DNA of 64,000 bases from Struthidea cinerea. Its lineage: Eukaryota; Chordata; Aves; Passeriformes; Corcoracidae. The stretch covers positions 113,074 to 177,073 of the forward strand of contig VZTI01003938.1 in the NCBI GenBank assembly GCA_013397865.1, in the 5' to 3' direction. Positions 37,735-50,264 of the stretch are shown piece after piece. Every line of letters starts with the position of its first letter. Positions within the stretch are counted from its first letter, which is position 1. Position numbers and translations under genes: made by a program. The notes beneath the pieces are model-generated. The model made no database searches, was not told the origin of the DNA, and saw nothing but the letters and a program-made list of their open reading frames with translations.

Positions 37735-38075
37735 ATGTCCTGAAAGGCAGCGCACCCTGCCCACTTCCCCTTATGCTGTTCTCACGGCCTCTTGCCTTTC
37801 CTAAGGACTCCGTGTTAACTAACCCACAGTGAATGTCTAACCTGGCTTGCTCATGCTTTTGGCTGCACACACTTTGTGTGCAATATGTGGCACAGCACAA
37901 CCGAATCCTTGGCTGGGGCCAACAGGTACATTCAAGGCTCAAGTCAAGGAGAGGCAGCATACAGATGTCACGTGTTTTGTGACCACCTTTGTGGCCCCTT
38001 CTCACCAGCCTCAGGAGTGTCACGCTGTTTGGCAACTTCAAACTACCAGCTGCTCAGGCATCTCGGCCACTTTTA
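37735..38075. other. GC- and CpG-enriched block, unclassified
   Basis: About seven CpG in 340 bases and markedly higher GC than the neighbours. Open frames of 66 to 113 codons occur on both strands but match no domain I know. It contains CACACACTTTGTGTG at about 37868, nearly the same hairpin as at 33838. It could be a fragment of the same repeat family as the 33.8 kb block, or an unrelated GC-rich patch. Confidence 0.3.
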
Positions 38076-38227
38076 AAAACCACACTACTCCTTATTTAGA
38101 TTTTTTGTTAGTGTAGTACTGGGAAACATTCTTCGGACTAAAGGCTTTTTGACAGCTGGCAGCGTGCTGAATCAGGCAGAAAGCACACTCAGTAATTGTT
38201 CACAGCCTGTGTTTGATTTAGGGTTTT

Positions 38228-38276
38228 AGATACACATACACACATATAAATATATAAATATATATATATATTTAAA
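38228..38276. repeat. (CA)/(TA)n low-complexity tract
   Basis: ACACATACACACATATAAAT followed by TATA-rich alternation to TTTAAATT. Confidence 0.88.
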
Positions 38277-41200
38277 TTGAAAGCAAAAGCTATTTTTGAC
38301 ATAACCTTCATATGCTGATTTCAGTTTTTATTTGAACATACCCTCAAAAAAACTTGCATGTGTAGCATGATAGTGGCCACTAATAACTCACTGAATAAAT
38401 ACTTACGCAAATCCCAGCTGTAAATATAGGTTAAGTCTTTATATTTTTAAAAGGGTATCTCCTTAAGTACATATTAGAATTCTGTGTGCATCTGCTTGAC
38501 TAACAAAAACCTGTCCATATGTTGTTACAAGAATTTTTAACAGAACAATTTCATTGCGGAATTAAGTCAAACAGACAGACCTTAATAACAGAACCATGGG
38601 ATTTAAGCCATTTTTAATTGAACATTGCTACTGGCAGCATACTTAACCCTCTTATGTTTAGAACAAAATGACATAGATTTAGATTTTGCATTTAATAACA
38701 ATTTATTTCCCAGACACCCTCCTTTTTTAACCTCTTAAGTCTTTCAATTCCATCAGATTTTGAACGGATAAGCTACTAATAAATGCAGTTTTATACCTAT
38801 TTATTTTAAACACAGAAATAAGTAAGTAGGAATATAGTTACAGGAATTCCCCAGGAAACTATTTCTGTGGTTTAACTTCTTAACCATTTTTTATTTTGGG
38901 ATTAATGCAGATAGCATCAAAGCATCAAAATGAGAAACAAGCTGCATATTCAGTTCAGTTCAGCTGCACATTCTAGTAAAACAGCATGCAGCCTGAAAAG
39001 TAAACACAAAATATTTTCAGTTTGGTAACTGCTTTTGAATTTTTGTGTTTGAATATGAAAACTCTTCAATTTTACTCTTTCTAAATATTTCTTTAGAATA
39101 CCTGGTGTCTAACAACATGGAACTGTATCAACACTACAAAAAGTAATTCAGACCTTGTGTAAAAGTCCTCAAAACTACTCATATCAATTAAACTATAAGG
39201 AATATGTACATATGTGCAGCTAAAAACCTTTACAACTTGATACGTATGCATTTCTTATGAAAACTGCATAAAGAACAAATTATCAAAAGTTATTTTGACA
39301 AAAAAAGGAGAAAGATACTCAGAATGCTAGTCTCTTAAGTGCTGGATTGGGGCTTTTTCTCTGCACTGGTTTCTGAAAAAACAGCCCACAAAGAAAAGTA
39401 ACAAAAAAATTGTTCCTAGAGTTACTACAGTAGATATTATGACTTCTACTAAAAATTACTGAAAAAGTAATTCTAATAGGAAAAATATACTTCAGTTTAA
39501 AGGCATAGAGAAATCCATTACATGCTGGTTGACATCAGAATCTGAATTAGGAGAGTTTATATTTATCTTGGTCACTGAGAGACCTTAACATTTTGGAATC
39601 AAAATGAAGTCAGTGCTGATGGGGATGATATACTGGGTGGAATATATTGCACCTGTGCTGTTGGTATTAGAGTTCTACAGAGGAGAAAAAACCAGAGAGA
39701 AAATAGTTGCCCCTGAAGTGCATGTGTGTGACTCACAACTTGTGCCAGAGACAAACCAGTGAAGTGTGAAGGTGCTGTTTATACCCAGGCTCCTTTACGG
39801 AGAACAGATGCTTCAAGATTATTTTCAAACATATATTATTATATACATTAAAAAAAACCAAGGTGACTGTAATACTGTAAGAACAAGAGGCCAGATTTAA
39901 CTAATGAGTTTGGTTTTAATTGTCCCTTTAATTTCCTCAAGCTACAAATGAAGAATTTGCCTTTCTTTTCTGCTTAAGTAGGTGTGTATTCATTTGAGTT
40001 TCCTCCATCTGAAACATGCAGTAATACTCCCTATTTATAAATGCAAGCATTCAGTGCAATATTCAGTGTGATTTTAACATACAAACCTTTTGGTGTAATC
40101 TCTTGGTCTCTCAGTACCAGGTGCCTGACAACATAGTTGGAAAATTTATGATGGTCATTATAAGGCTGAGTCTATTTCTAGAACTCCATCAATCCCTCTA
40201 CATTAGTTGAACTACAATATTTTCCCTTGAGGAGCTCTATTGCACTTTTCTTGCTCCCACCTCCATATGGAAGACCCTTGAAACCTATAATTTGGACGAC
40301 CAGAGGAAATAATGCTGCAAAAGCAGCTGATCGTATTTTTGCATTGTTTGCAGAATTTCTTCCAGGCTCAATGTTTTCTCTCGTTTCAAGACCATTAGTT
40401 ATTCTTTAAATCAGTAATTGGTTTTAGATGCACTCCATTCTATCAGCTAGAAGATACTGGTAGTCATAAGTACCAATAGAGGAAAACAAAAAGAAAATAA
40501 CCACCAATAGTGTTCAAAAGGCTGTTAAGCAAGCACTTTTTATTTAATAGCAGATTACAATCAATTATTTTGTTGTCTTAATAAAAATTGCTTTTATCTC
40601 AGGAGTATTCATTAGGACATTGTGTTGATGCATATGGAACCCTGTTATGTATAAACTGTGAAGCTGGAAGGGCTTTATTTGCTATCGCAAGTCTGAAGTT
40701 ATATAATTATCTTCATAGTTATTATCTGCCTTTTTGGTTTTCCAAATTTTTATCATCTGAGCTGAGCCAAATAGAAGAATCTGAGCACTAAAGGGCGTTT
40801 GACTTGATGTATTCAACATCACATCAAATTTCAGACAGCGTGATTCTCCCCCTGGAGCACTTACCCATCACTTGTTGGCATTGCCACAGCACCCATCACC
40901 AGCTCTTGAAATAGACCAAATGTAATTTGTACTAGTTTTTCCATTAGTTTTATTCCACGCTAGTATCCAGCTTTAAACTTCATATTCTATCTGCAGATTT
41001 TTACTACCATGGAGAGTCAGCTACTGTAGTAATAGAGATACTGCAGCAGAGGAAGCCAGGCTGTTGGGCTTTGTGAAAAAGAGTCAGAGCTGGCACACAC
41101 AGAAAGTCTGCAACATTTATGTAGACGTTTCTTCAAAATACATGCACAAACACATCAGGGAGGAGCAAAGCTGGAAACTTGTTTCTTCCTATTCAGACAG

Positions 41201-41483
41201 ATGAAGGTAATGTTACAAAGAGAGGAAGGTTGAACATTTATTATATCCTTGTTCTGCAATCCCAGGTTGGCCTACAACAGTGAAAACTCTCATAGATTAC
41301 AGAGTGGGCAGAACACTGTTCTTCGATGCATCCAAGGTGCTCTGAGTTCAATCGTTGCATTTAAATATGCAGTAAGTATACGCAGTATAGAATTTATTCG
41401 GTTTTCCAGTCATCATACGCAAAGTTGGCCAGAAATTGCCAGCTCAAGTGAGGCCAAAGGACTGGTCAATTTCCTGCAGTCTC
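38277..41483. other. AT-rich non-coding sequence
   Basis: No gene is confidently identified. Short open frames at 40227 and 40588 (60 and 67 codons, plus) match no domain. An exon-like segment at 41266-41371 is discussed in the findings. Confidence 0.5.
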
Positions 41484-41534
41484 AGAGGAATCCTAAAGTT
41501 ACTAGGAATGTTAGAGGAATTCTAAAGTTACTAG
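41484..41534. repeat. 22-bp direct duplication
   Basis: The segment AGAGGAATCCTAAAGTTACT followed by AG (41484-41505) recurs at 41513-41534 with one change (C to T at the ninth base). A seven-base spacer separates the copies, so the period is 29. This is a recent local duplication. Confidence 0.92.
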
Positions 41535-43634
41535 AGTGCTAACTATGTAGATAACAATATATGATGGAGGTATCATTAGGAGCTACAGATCAGCGCTTGG
41601 TTGTTTTATTATTTTTTCACATCTTCTGCTTGCTTCCTTATCACGGTTGCCCTTTTATTGTTGCAAGTGAACTCCTGAGGCTCTTTTTCATCTGCTTCTA
41701 GCTATTGGATTTTCTCTGGCAAGAAGGAAACCAACTTTGTTCAAGAGCAAGTGCCTCATCACAGAAAGGTCCTATTAACTAGAGCACCATCCCCAGTACA
41801 TGATATTTAAACTGGTTTTCAGAAATACATGAAAAAGCTTCAAAAAAATCACATTTTTTTTAATTTGTTCTTGACTTTCACTGCACCACAAGACCAGCAA
41901 AAGTCCATTTCAAAATGAAGATGACTCATGCTCCAGTTCCCTTTTCAAAGAAATACTTTGACTGAAACTGCAATTTGCTGCTGACAATGACGAGGACAGG
42001 AATACCGTTGGCAAAAGTCTTCCCATGAAATTTAGAACATAACTGGATTAATGGAACCATTCCTACTCTCTTAGTTATCACTTCTTTCTTTCTGTAAACA
42101 TTGTGACACTTTATAGCACTCTTTGTGATTATTAAAACTAAAACAGCTCTTTCCTTACAAAAGAGGTTGGCACCTGTACTCATCAGGGGATTCTGACAGA
42201 CCAAGTCCTAAACACATTGCTGCATTTTGTTTAGCAGAGGCAACTTTCAGCAGATGACACTCAAATTCACAGTAGCAAAGCTGATAGTTATACTGAACAC
42301 CAATTTCCTAAATTTAGCCTTAAGTACATGCTGTGCAGGAAATAGGATGTATTTGGGCAGGAAATTTTGGGATGTGTCACTTAAGAAATGTGTTAAGGAA
42401 GACATTTTACCACTTATAGAGTATTTTGTAAGTCCAAGGACACAGCTAGTACTCAGAAGTTTTTCTTGCAGTAAAACAAATACTGCAAGTGAAATAGAAT
42501 GGATCACTGACTTAATGTATGCACTGTGAATTCATATACATACCCCTTCCCTAAGCACAGTGTACTTGCTTCCCGAGGAAGCAGTGGAATATATGTAGCA
42601 TATTACAATAGTGGATTCAGCAGAACATTTTGAAGGCTACCTGGTCAAGCAGATGGATGTGTAGCTTGGAGAAATAGTATTTAATTTAAAGCATGCTCAC
42701 ACTCTTACTTAGAATTGTGAAGGGACATTTTGGTAGACTCACACTATTTGGTGCTATCCCCACCTTCACAGCTGAAAGCAAAATAAACCTGTCTTTGTAC
42801 AGAAGTCACTGCCATAGCGCAATGTGTTATTCAAGTAACACCATGTTGATGCTGAACATACACACAATGTAAAGACATTAACAACAGTATCTAAATATAA
42901 TTAGAAGAATTAGCACTTCATGCATGGTATGAATGGCATTCACTAATTTTTATATTAAGCTGTGAGATCATCCTGTATCGCGCTGTGTCTTTGTACATGG
43001 GCATTACTGAATTCTGTATGGAACTTCTAGCCTCATTCAATATATTATTTTTAATATCTAGTAAACCCTGTTGCTGTGAATGTATGTGAACAATTGCCTT
43101 TTACAAGAAAAGATTCACAATAAAAGTGTAAAACTGATTTTTAGGAAAACAACTATTTTGCACAGATAGCAAATGTAAATATGGTGTTAACAAAGGCAGC
43201 TTCTGGGAGGAGGGAAGATGTGCAAACAACAGTGGAGCCAAGTTGGGACTGCTCAAGTCTATCTCCCTTCAGCTGGTACAGAGTGCCCACTCTCCCATCT
43301 GTCTCAAAACAGATATATCCATTTGGGAGATATAATCTATAAATATAGACAAAACCACTCTAGCAGGAAAAGTGTCACAACAGACATACTAATGTCCTCA
43401 TAGGTACACTGGTCTAGTTTAGTCTCAATAGCCAAGTCCTATTCCATTCCTACATGCCATCAGATTGTAATATAAATAATTTTTAATTCTTGTAGACCTC
43501 AACAAGGTGGTGATAATGATGGAAAGAACAGGATGGCCAAACTATGCCTCCTAAAGTTAATAATGATTACAGTCTACCTTAGACCTTCTATGAAGAAGTA
43601 GTGCACACCATTCATTTGTTCTAACTCTATCCAC
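41535..43634. other. Non-coding sequence; 3'-UTR-like tail at 42.5-43.1 kb
   Basis: No recognisable protein is encoded. A 100-codon plus-strand frame (42227-42529) and an antisense frame (42247-42507) match no family I know. An AATAAA with an A-rich upstream sequence lies at 43120-43125 and is treated as a finding. Confidence 0.5.
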
Positions 43635-43660
43635 AAATAAAATAAAATAAAATAAAATAA
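43635..43660. repeat. (AAATA)5 microsatellite
   Basis: Five AAATA units in tandem; a simple repeat. Confidence 0.93.
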
Positions 43661-45766
43661 TGCTGAGGCAATTATTAATTAAAAAAATTATTTGCTTTCA
43701 TATACTGTTTTATAAACAAGTTTCATATGCAGTTGCTCCTACCTATTATTTGCTTATTAGAACATATGTAATTAATAGAAAGGCCAATAGAGTATTAACG
43801 TTATAGACACTGAAACAGTGGAAATGTCAGAATTTTTAGCCTAACTTTAACAACAGAATAGCATCAAGAGAAAAGATATTATATAAATTTATGTCTGTCC
43901 TCCCATTGTCTTGACAGCTAATCTACAGCAACACCTACTTCCTATCAGTTAATTTTACCAACATATCAAAAAAAATATAACTTCAGAATATGAAGAACCT
44001 TAGGGGCAGAAGTGGGGGATATTATTGTGAAAGGAGGCTGTATCTAATGATTAAGAACTAAAAATATACCAAATATAAGGAGAAAATGGAATCAGAGTAA
44101 TGAAAACTGAACACTAGTTGCTTAGTATGGAAGCACTGCACTGTTGCAGAGCAGGATATACAAGAGTGTCACTTCGTCACGTAAATTGAGTTAGCATATG
44201 AAAAGTCAGCTTTCATTTTTCCATACAGTTGCACAGGCCAGTTTTTTTCAGAGATAAACAAACTTTTTTTTTAAGTCAAAAATACTATGACTTTGAAATG
44301 CAAGGAAGCTTCCCGGAGAGCAGCTTGCATTGTAATTGCACAGTATCTCACATTGTGTCTGAGTAGCAGTAGCTCAGTGCAGCTGTGCCAATGGGCTGTG
44401 CAGCTACAGTGAGCATGCTCTGTCTCTGAGAGAAACCCTCATGGCATCCAGAAAATAACCAACAAAATTATCACTTTTATTAAGTGACGGGCAGAGAAAG
44501 ATCAGCCCCTCAGGTTTCTCCTGAAATGTAATTTGACCTAAAATTTAATAGTGCAAATCTCTTAGGGCTGTGTCCTTACCTCAGAACATATATATATTTT
44601 AAAAAGGGGCAGATTATTATGTAACTGTACTCCATATGTTAATAGTTTAGGACCGGATTTATTCTGCAAAAGAAAATAAACTCTGACTTTGTGCTCACCA
44701 ATTGTAAGTTTCCCTTAAAACCACTGCAATGGACTCAATTATTCCAAAACAAAATTAAGAGAAGTGCATGTAATTCTAGATATTCATTCAATAAAAAAAT
44801 TGACATTAAAAAATTAGTTACTTTTGCATTTAAAAAAATTGCTAGGATTCATTTAACATTTCCCTGTGTCCCTGAAGTATCACCATAACCAATATTTACA
44901 ATACTTTAGGCATAACATGAATTCATAATTATGAATAATTGATTAGATTCTATACATAGGTGTAACTGACTCCTAGCAGGCTAAGTAAGTATTAGAACAA
45001 TATTCTACTATTTAAATACTGAAAATCAGAATACAGGACCTCCAGGCTTTATATTGTACAATACCCACATGCAGATTTGAGGGTGTTTTGATTAGGGAAG
45101 TCACTGATTTTCTTTGGTCATGGTACATATGGGATGTCAACAGAAAAGCACAGTATTTACTCATAGGAAGCTTTTCTTAGACTTTTTTTGCTTACAACTT
45201 CCAATTTCAAATTATTTTTTTAATATAGGAGGCAACATTTATAATTTAGCTTGACACTAAAATGCATCTATTCAAGTAAAGTTGCAAACTAGAAAAGTCT
45301 TAGCAGCTTATCTTGTACTAGAAAATAAACAGATAGGAACAAATAACTCCTACACGGGAAAGACCAACAGAATAGTTATATTATCATATTAACTGCAGAC
45401 CTGAGGGTCTGCATTAGGCAGAGATTCATTATTTTACAGAGACATGCCTCAGGGAGTCTTCTTGTTTAATCTTTATTTTCTAGGGAGACTTGGTATTTGA
45501 AAAAAAAAACAACCCAAATTCCAAACCCCTCCAAACCCACTGTTCTAAGAATTAAGAGTATAAAACATATTAGAAACTGTCAGTATCAGTGCACCATCAC
45601 TGAAGAAGCTTAAGGTCAAGTAAATGTATTATTCATTCACTATTATGAGCTATGTGCTATTTCTAAATGCAAATTACACTCTGTAATTATTTTTCACTTT
45701 TAAAGAGTATCATTCATAAAGCAAATTAAAATGATATGATTAAAATAATCAAAATTCCTGTACAAC
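43661..45766. other. AT-rich non-coding sequence
   Basis: No gene or repeat family is recognised. A run of A with CAACCC lies at about 45499-45515. Confidence 0.62.
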
Positions 45767-45780
45767 ATCCCAGAGGGCAG
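45767..45780 (+). promoter_or_regulatory. Weak CTCF-like match
   Basis: ATCCCAGAGGGCAG matches CCASYAGRKGGCRS at 11 of 14 positions, with the mismatches all in the first three. It is listed because a perfect match lies 215 bases further on. Confidence 0.15.
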
Positions 45781-45994
45781 CTGCAATGACATGATAAATT
45801 ACACAAGTTTAGCGGTTCAAGACTTTACATAGATTAGAAAGAGGTCATCAACTCCAGAGAGTGACAGAGTGCAATTCTGTCAAAGAGAAAATCAAAGCAA
45901 CTTGTTTGCTGATTTTTTGAGGGGAAGGGGGGGAATAGAAATCCTGCCTAACTAAGGCATGGAGATTGGAAGCCAGACTGCCCCAGTAGTGTCC

Positions 45995-46008
45995 CCAGCA
46001 GAGGGCAG
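45995..46008 (+). promoter_or_regulatory. Strong consensus CTCF-binding site
   Basis: CCAGCAGAGGGCAG matches the vertebrate CTCF core CCASYAGRKGGCRS at all 14 positions and continues into GCAGGGGG. It lies in a 45.85-46.35 kb patch that is GC-richer than its surroundings. CTCF binds such sites through its central zinc fingers and can stop loop extrusion in an orientation-dependent way. Occupancy cannot be inferred from sequence. Overlapping 87- and 101-codon minus-strand frames here have no known domain. Confidence 0.5.
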
Positions 46009-48084
46009 GCAGGGGGGAGTTCTGCCAGGGTGATTTGGAGTACACTTTCAGGAGGCATAACAAGCTGACACGAGAGTTTACAGGTTCTGAAAGGATAGGT
46101 CCCATTTCCATATGCTGACCTCTGCTGCCGACTTGACCCCTCTGTTAGATCACTCAACCTAATAAAACTAGAAATTTTCATGGGGGAAAAAAAAACAACC
46201 AACAAAAAAACCCAGCAAACCCCCACAACTGCCATGGAGGTGATTTGTAACACCCAGCAAAAGTGCTAGCTATGCACAAGGGGATCGCAGAACCTTGAAG
46301 CCACAACCTGCTAGTGGAAGGAGAGAACAGAGATCCATGAGGGCCCCATGGACAGCAGACAGCTGGTATGTCACATCAGGGGTCTATAATCACAGCCTGA
46401 GGGTAAGGAAGCCATAAGTATGATCTTGTGGAAGACCCTCTCTCTCCCTAATCCGGAAAGCTACTTTAAACACCCAGCATAAGCAGTGTAAATACCTTCC
46501 CCACGATCGCACAGAAACACTATCAGCATGAAGTACTGAGTGAATCAAACATAAACTCGTCCACCACCAAAACTGGAGATGCTCAAAGTTGTCTAGTAAC
46601 TATAGAAATCAAACTTAGATCAACTTGGTACCTAACTTTCACTGCCATAAAATATCTGTAATGAGTTCTAAAATTTCCCTTCTCAGCTCTAATGCCCTTG
46701 ACAGACCAATGGTCAGACTCTGCCTTCATGAACTCAGAATTAACCCCTACTCTGACAATATTTTTTTAAAACTGTTTTTCCAATTATAAATACATTCAGC
46801 TTATGGTCTTGCAAGGTTCTTGTTGCTATGCCTTTGTTTCAGTAAATTCTTTTTTGCTTCTCTTTTAACTTAAATTTTTTTAGACATAATTGAAAGTTTC
46901 TTCTTAACTTCTATTATCCCGTGTGTCCACCTGGTGGGAAACAAATTAGACATTTACACAGCTTTGTAAGAAATATTAATTTGAAAGAAAGTTTGTACAG
47001 TGAAATATCCTTTGAAATAATTTTGCCTTTTAAAATGGACTGGAGGCAAATATAGGAAAACAGAGAGATCCAAGATAGTTGCTATCATCTCAGTACATGT
47101 CAACACTTTATTTTCTTATCAATGTATCTACCTACCTTCTACCTATTCTCTTGCCTGTTTTCAAAACTTAGGTCATACGCTCACACAGGGAAAGTTTTGA
47201 GAATTACTCACAAATCATGATTTTGAGTTTAGGGAGTTGGCAGTTTTCACTCTCCTAATAATTACAAGGTTTATAATCTTCCAGATGCTGCATAGAAAAA
47301 GCATGAAAACACCACACAGGATTAAGTGCTTATGGGAAAGGTTCTCTTAAGCCTACAAAATTACAGGGTTACTCCTGAGAGGCTCTGCATTTCCGAGCTA
47401 TATACTTTGTGTCATCTTACTGCTTCTGCAGTAGGCGTAGGTGTAAACACAGCTCTTGCCACTCCATTACTGTGCACCCCTCGTTTGCCTGGAAAAATGA
47501 AAAAGTGAATTACCTAAATTCTAGTGCAGCTTTTCATTAGAAATACTGCCAATTCTCTGAGGAAGCATGTGACATTTTACAGATGCTCCTGGGTTTCATC
47601 TTCAGCTCAACCTGGCATGTCTCCTCCAGACCAGCAGACAGATTTGGTGAGAATAATATACTTGAAACTTTTCTTAGGTAACACTGAAAGGTCTACAAAG
47701 TAAAAAAACCTATGTTATTGCTCAGCATCAGTGTGATTCTTTAAGAAGTCACATTTGATCAAATCGATGTACTCTGCAAAGACATAGCTACTTAAAAGCA
47801 TAGGAATATGTTTGTGTATGAGCAGAAATTACTTTTCAGAGTCAAACAACAGGACCTAAAAACGCCCCAAAAGTGTGTATAAAATACATTATTTAAGTAC
47901 TCAAAAGCAGTGAGAATGCTCTTTATAATTCTCTCACCAATCCCTCCCCTTCTTGTTTTGAGCAATAATGCCAAAAAAAAGCCTGTTTTTCTCATTTTGA
48001 GGTAGAACACAGCCCTCTTATTTCATATCATAGGTACATTTCGCATCAAAAGGCAATTTGTTTCTCACAAGGCTCAAAATAAAA
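46009..48084. other. Non-coding sequence
   Basis: The first ~500 bases are GC-richer, with some CpG (GATCGCAG, ATCCGGAA, CACGATCGCAC). The rest is AT-rich. No gene, LTR ends or repeat family could be established. Confidence 0.55.
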
Positions 48085-48136
48085 CTAAAAAAACAACAAC
48101 AACAACCAAAAAAAAAAAAAAAAATCAAAAAAACCC
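48085..48136. repeat. A-rich / (AAC)n low-complexity tract
   Basis: ACTAAAAAAACAACAACAAC followed by CCAAAA and a long A run, then AAAAAAACCCCCC. It could be a decayed retroposon tail, but no element body is recognised upstream. Confidence 0.88.
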
Positions 48137-48709
48137 CCCACAATTACACTGCATTAGGTTCTCATTTGCTTTCTGGATCCTTTGTAAAGCTCACACCAGA
48201 ACACAGGTGCACCAATTGGCAGTGTACATCTGGAGTCCTGGCAGAATATGCTTTTTTCTTCATTTGGGAGGATATCCAGCTGATAAAAGTGAAGCTTGAA
48301 CATACATCAAGATGCATAAAAAAGCGCAGCCATAATCATTCTCCTAATAATCTCTAATTGTGGTGCGCTGAGAAAGTGAAATTCATTTCAGCAAACAGCA
48401 GAGCCTACTGCTTCATAAATTAGGCACCATTGTCTTTTTCTTCTATTTTTCACACAGAAGTGATTTATGAAGCCTGAAAACCATTCTCCCCTGTGTGAAC
48501 TCTGTAACACTGAAATTGCCCCAGACATTTGCAACCATTTCTTCATTTGAGGAAAAGCACATACACCTGTTCTGCAGGAATAAAGAAGAGCTGTAATTAC
48601 TGCAACTGGTTTGTGTATCCTACAGCAGGGTGATGGCCAGGTGTTCTGGGCAGCCATTCTACAGGGCAGTTTTGGAGGGCTGCGCTACAGTGGATTACAG
48701 GAGAAGGTG
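48137..48709. other. Non-coding sequence leading into a GC-rich patch
   Basis: No gene is recognised. GC rises from about 48590 onward. The 99-codon plus frame at 48058-48357 starts in the A-rich tract and is not credible. Confidence 0.6.
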
Positions 48710-48723
48710 CCATTAGAGGGCAG
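48710..48723 (+). promoter_or_regulatory. Probable CTCF-binding site
   Basis: CCATTAGAGGGCAG matches CCASYAGRKGGCRS at 13 of 14 positions (only the fourth base differs). It lies in a GC-rich patch (about 48590-48790) with several CpG shortly downstream (CCCCGGGT and GCGCCGACCTGCGTG). It has the same orientation as the perfect match 2.7 kb upstream. Confidence 0.38.
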
Positions 48724-50240
48724 CCTTGGGTTTCCCCGGGTGGAACTTTATGCGCCGACCTGCGTGTCCTAGTAGCTCTGGGATTTCTGATGGTATGTAG
48801 CAAAACGCATTTCAGCTTCTTAAAACACAATAAAAACTTTACAGTATATATTTTGCATTCCGTGAGGAAAAAGAAATGTTCATAGTATGGTTTGAGCAAA
48901 TTATTAGTGCATGGGCAGGAGTAGATTAACATTTTTATAGGCTTTTAAGTAACTTTAATAATGTAAAAGTAATCTTTTTCATTCTTGAGAATTCCCATTG
49001 GTCATCTCACCTTAAAGTCTGAGTAAATTATCACTGGCAGTTAAGTCCTGCAATAGTACAGAAGTAATCACAGTAACTTCCATATGAATATATTACAAAA
49101 AGATGTAAATTTGGATTCCATAATGACAGTCTTTCCCAAGTCAATCTGAGATGGGTTTTACTATATGAACACATAACATTATCTTACTATTTAGTTAAAG
49201 TATCTAGATAATTTAGGGGCAGTTTTTTTCAATTACAGCTTAATCCAATTATCTAATGTATAACATCTTTATATTATTTATAATTAAACAGAGACATTCC
49301 ATAAACATTAGGAAAAATGTTGTTTATTGTACATAACAGCTACATTATATTTAGCACATTAAATTCCATGTGAATTCTGTGCAAAAGCCCCTAAAGAATT
49401 TTGCTCATTTTCTTCATCATATTACGTAACTCTTTGACAGTGCATTGCTTTCCAATTACTCTGCTGAAGTACATTTGCCTGAAACATATGTCCAACCTTT
49501 TCAGCTGTGTGAGGGTTGTTCGTACAGTAATCTCCATCAGTTTAGACAATTTAACAATCCCCACTGATCTCTCCACATAAAAGGTTTAAGGACTTGGAGC
49601 TTAGGATCCTCCTCACTGTTAGAAGCAGAAGCTCATTCAAAGCATTCCTTTACTCTAGGTGAAACTAATCCCTTCTCAGAAAGTAAACAAAGAGTTTTGC
49701 ATTTCATACAACTAAATAAACATGCACAGAACCATGACAGAATACCAGAGCAAACCCATAAATGACAGTTCCAGAGGGCTTCACTCAGATTTCAGCTGAA
49801 TACTTAAGGACTCAAAATGCCAAACTGGCCTAGACACACACAAGCAGCATAACATAAGTACAGGGCAAGGCTTGAATGACTGGCTACAGCTCTCTGGAAT
49901 ACACACATGGAATAATAACCAGGCCGAAGGTGTGTTTACCCAGATCCTGGTTACAAAATCACCATTTGTATTGCATAAGCATGTGAGCAAAGTAACATTT
50001 ATTCCCTCAGGGATCACACTGGCTGTAAGATATCTCAAGTTTTGGACCTCCTTAACCATGTTTTCTAAGCTTATGGTCCACCAGCCAATTTTTACCTTTT
50101 TCTGTTGGTATATTTTCATGTGACTGCACAAAAGCTTGGCAGGTTTTGAGACATCAAACAGCCTGCCCTGGAGGCTAACAACATGGTTGGAGCACTATGA
50201 TACACTCTAATTTTGTAACACCAATAACAATTATAAAAAG
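48724..50240. other. Non-coding sequence
   Basis: After the GC-rich patch ends near 48790 the sequence returns to AT-rich. A 116-codon minus frame (49781-50131) and an 83-codon plus frame (49872-50123) overlap each other and match nothing known. Confidence 0.6.
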
Positions 50241-50264
50241 AAAAAAAAAAAAAAAAAAAAAAAA
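50241..50264. repeat. Poly(A) run of 24
   Basis: An uninterrupted run of 24 A, preceded by TATAAAAAG. It could be the tail of a retroposed sequence, but the upstream DNA shows no recognisable gene or SINE. Confidence 0.95.

Noticed and set aside
37700..38116. Open frames on both strands in the GC-rich block
   Set aside because: Both strands are open at once, which fits base composition rather than a gene; no known motif in either.
42227..42529. 100-codon plus-strand frame upstream of the 3'-UTR-like stretch
   Set aside because: The translation matches no family I know, and an antisense frame overlaps it; kept only as context for the possible transcript end.
46338..46365. Partial REST/NRSF (RE1) motif around CCATGGACAGC
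   Set aside because: The right half fits but the left half (CAGCACC) does not; overall match too poor.
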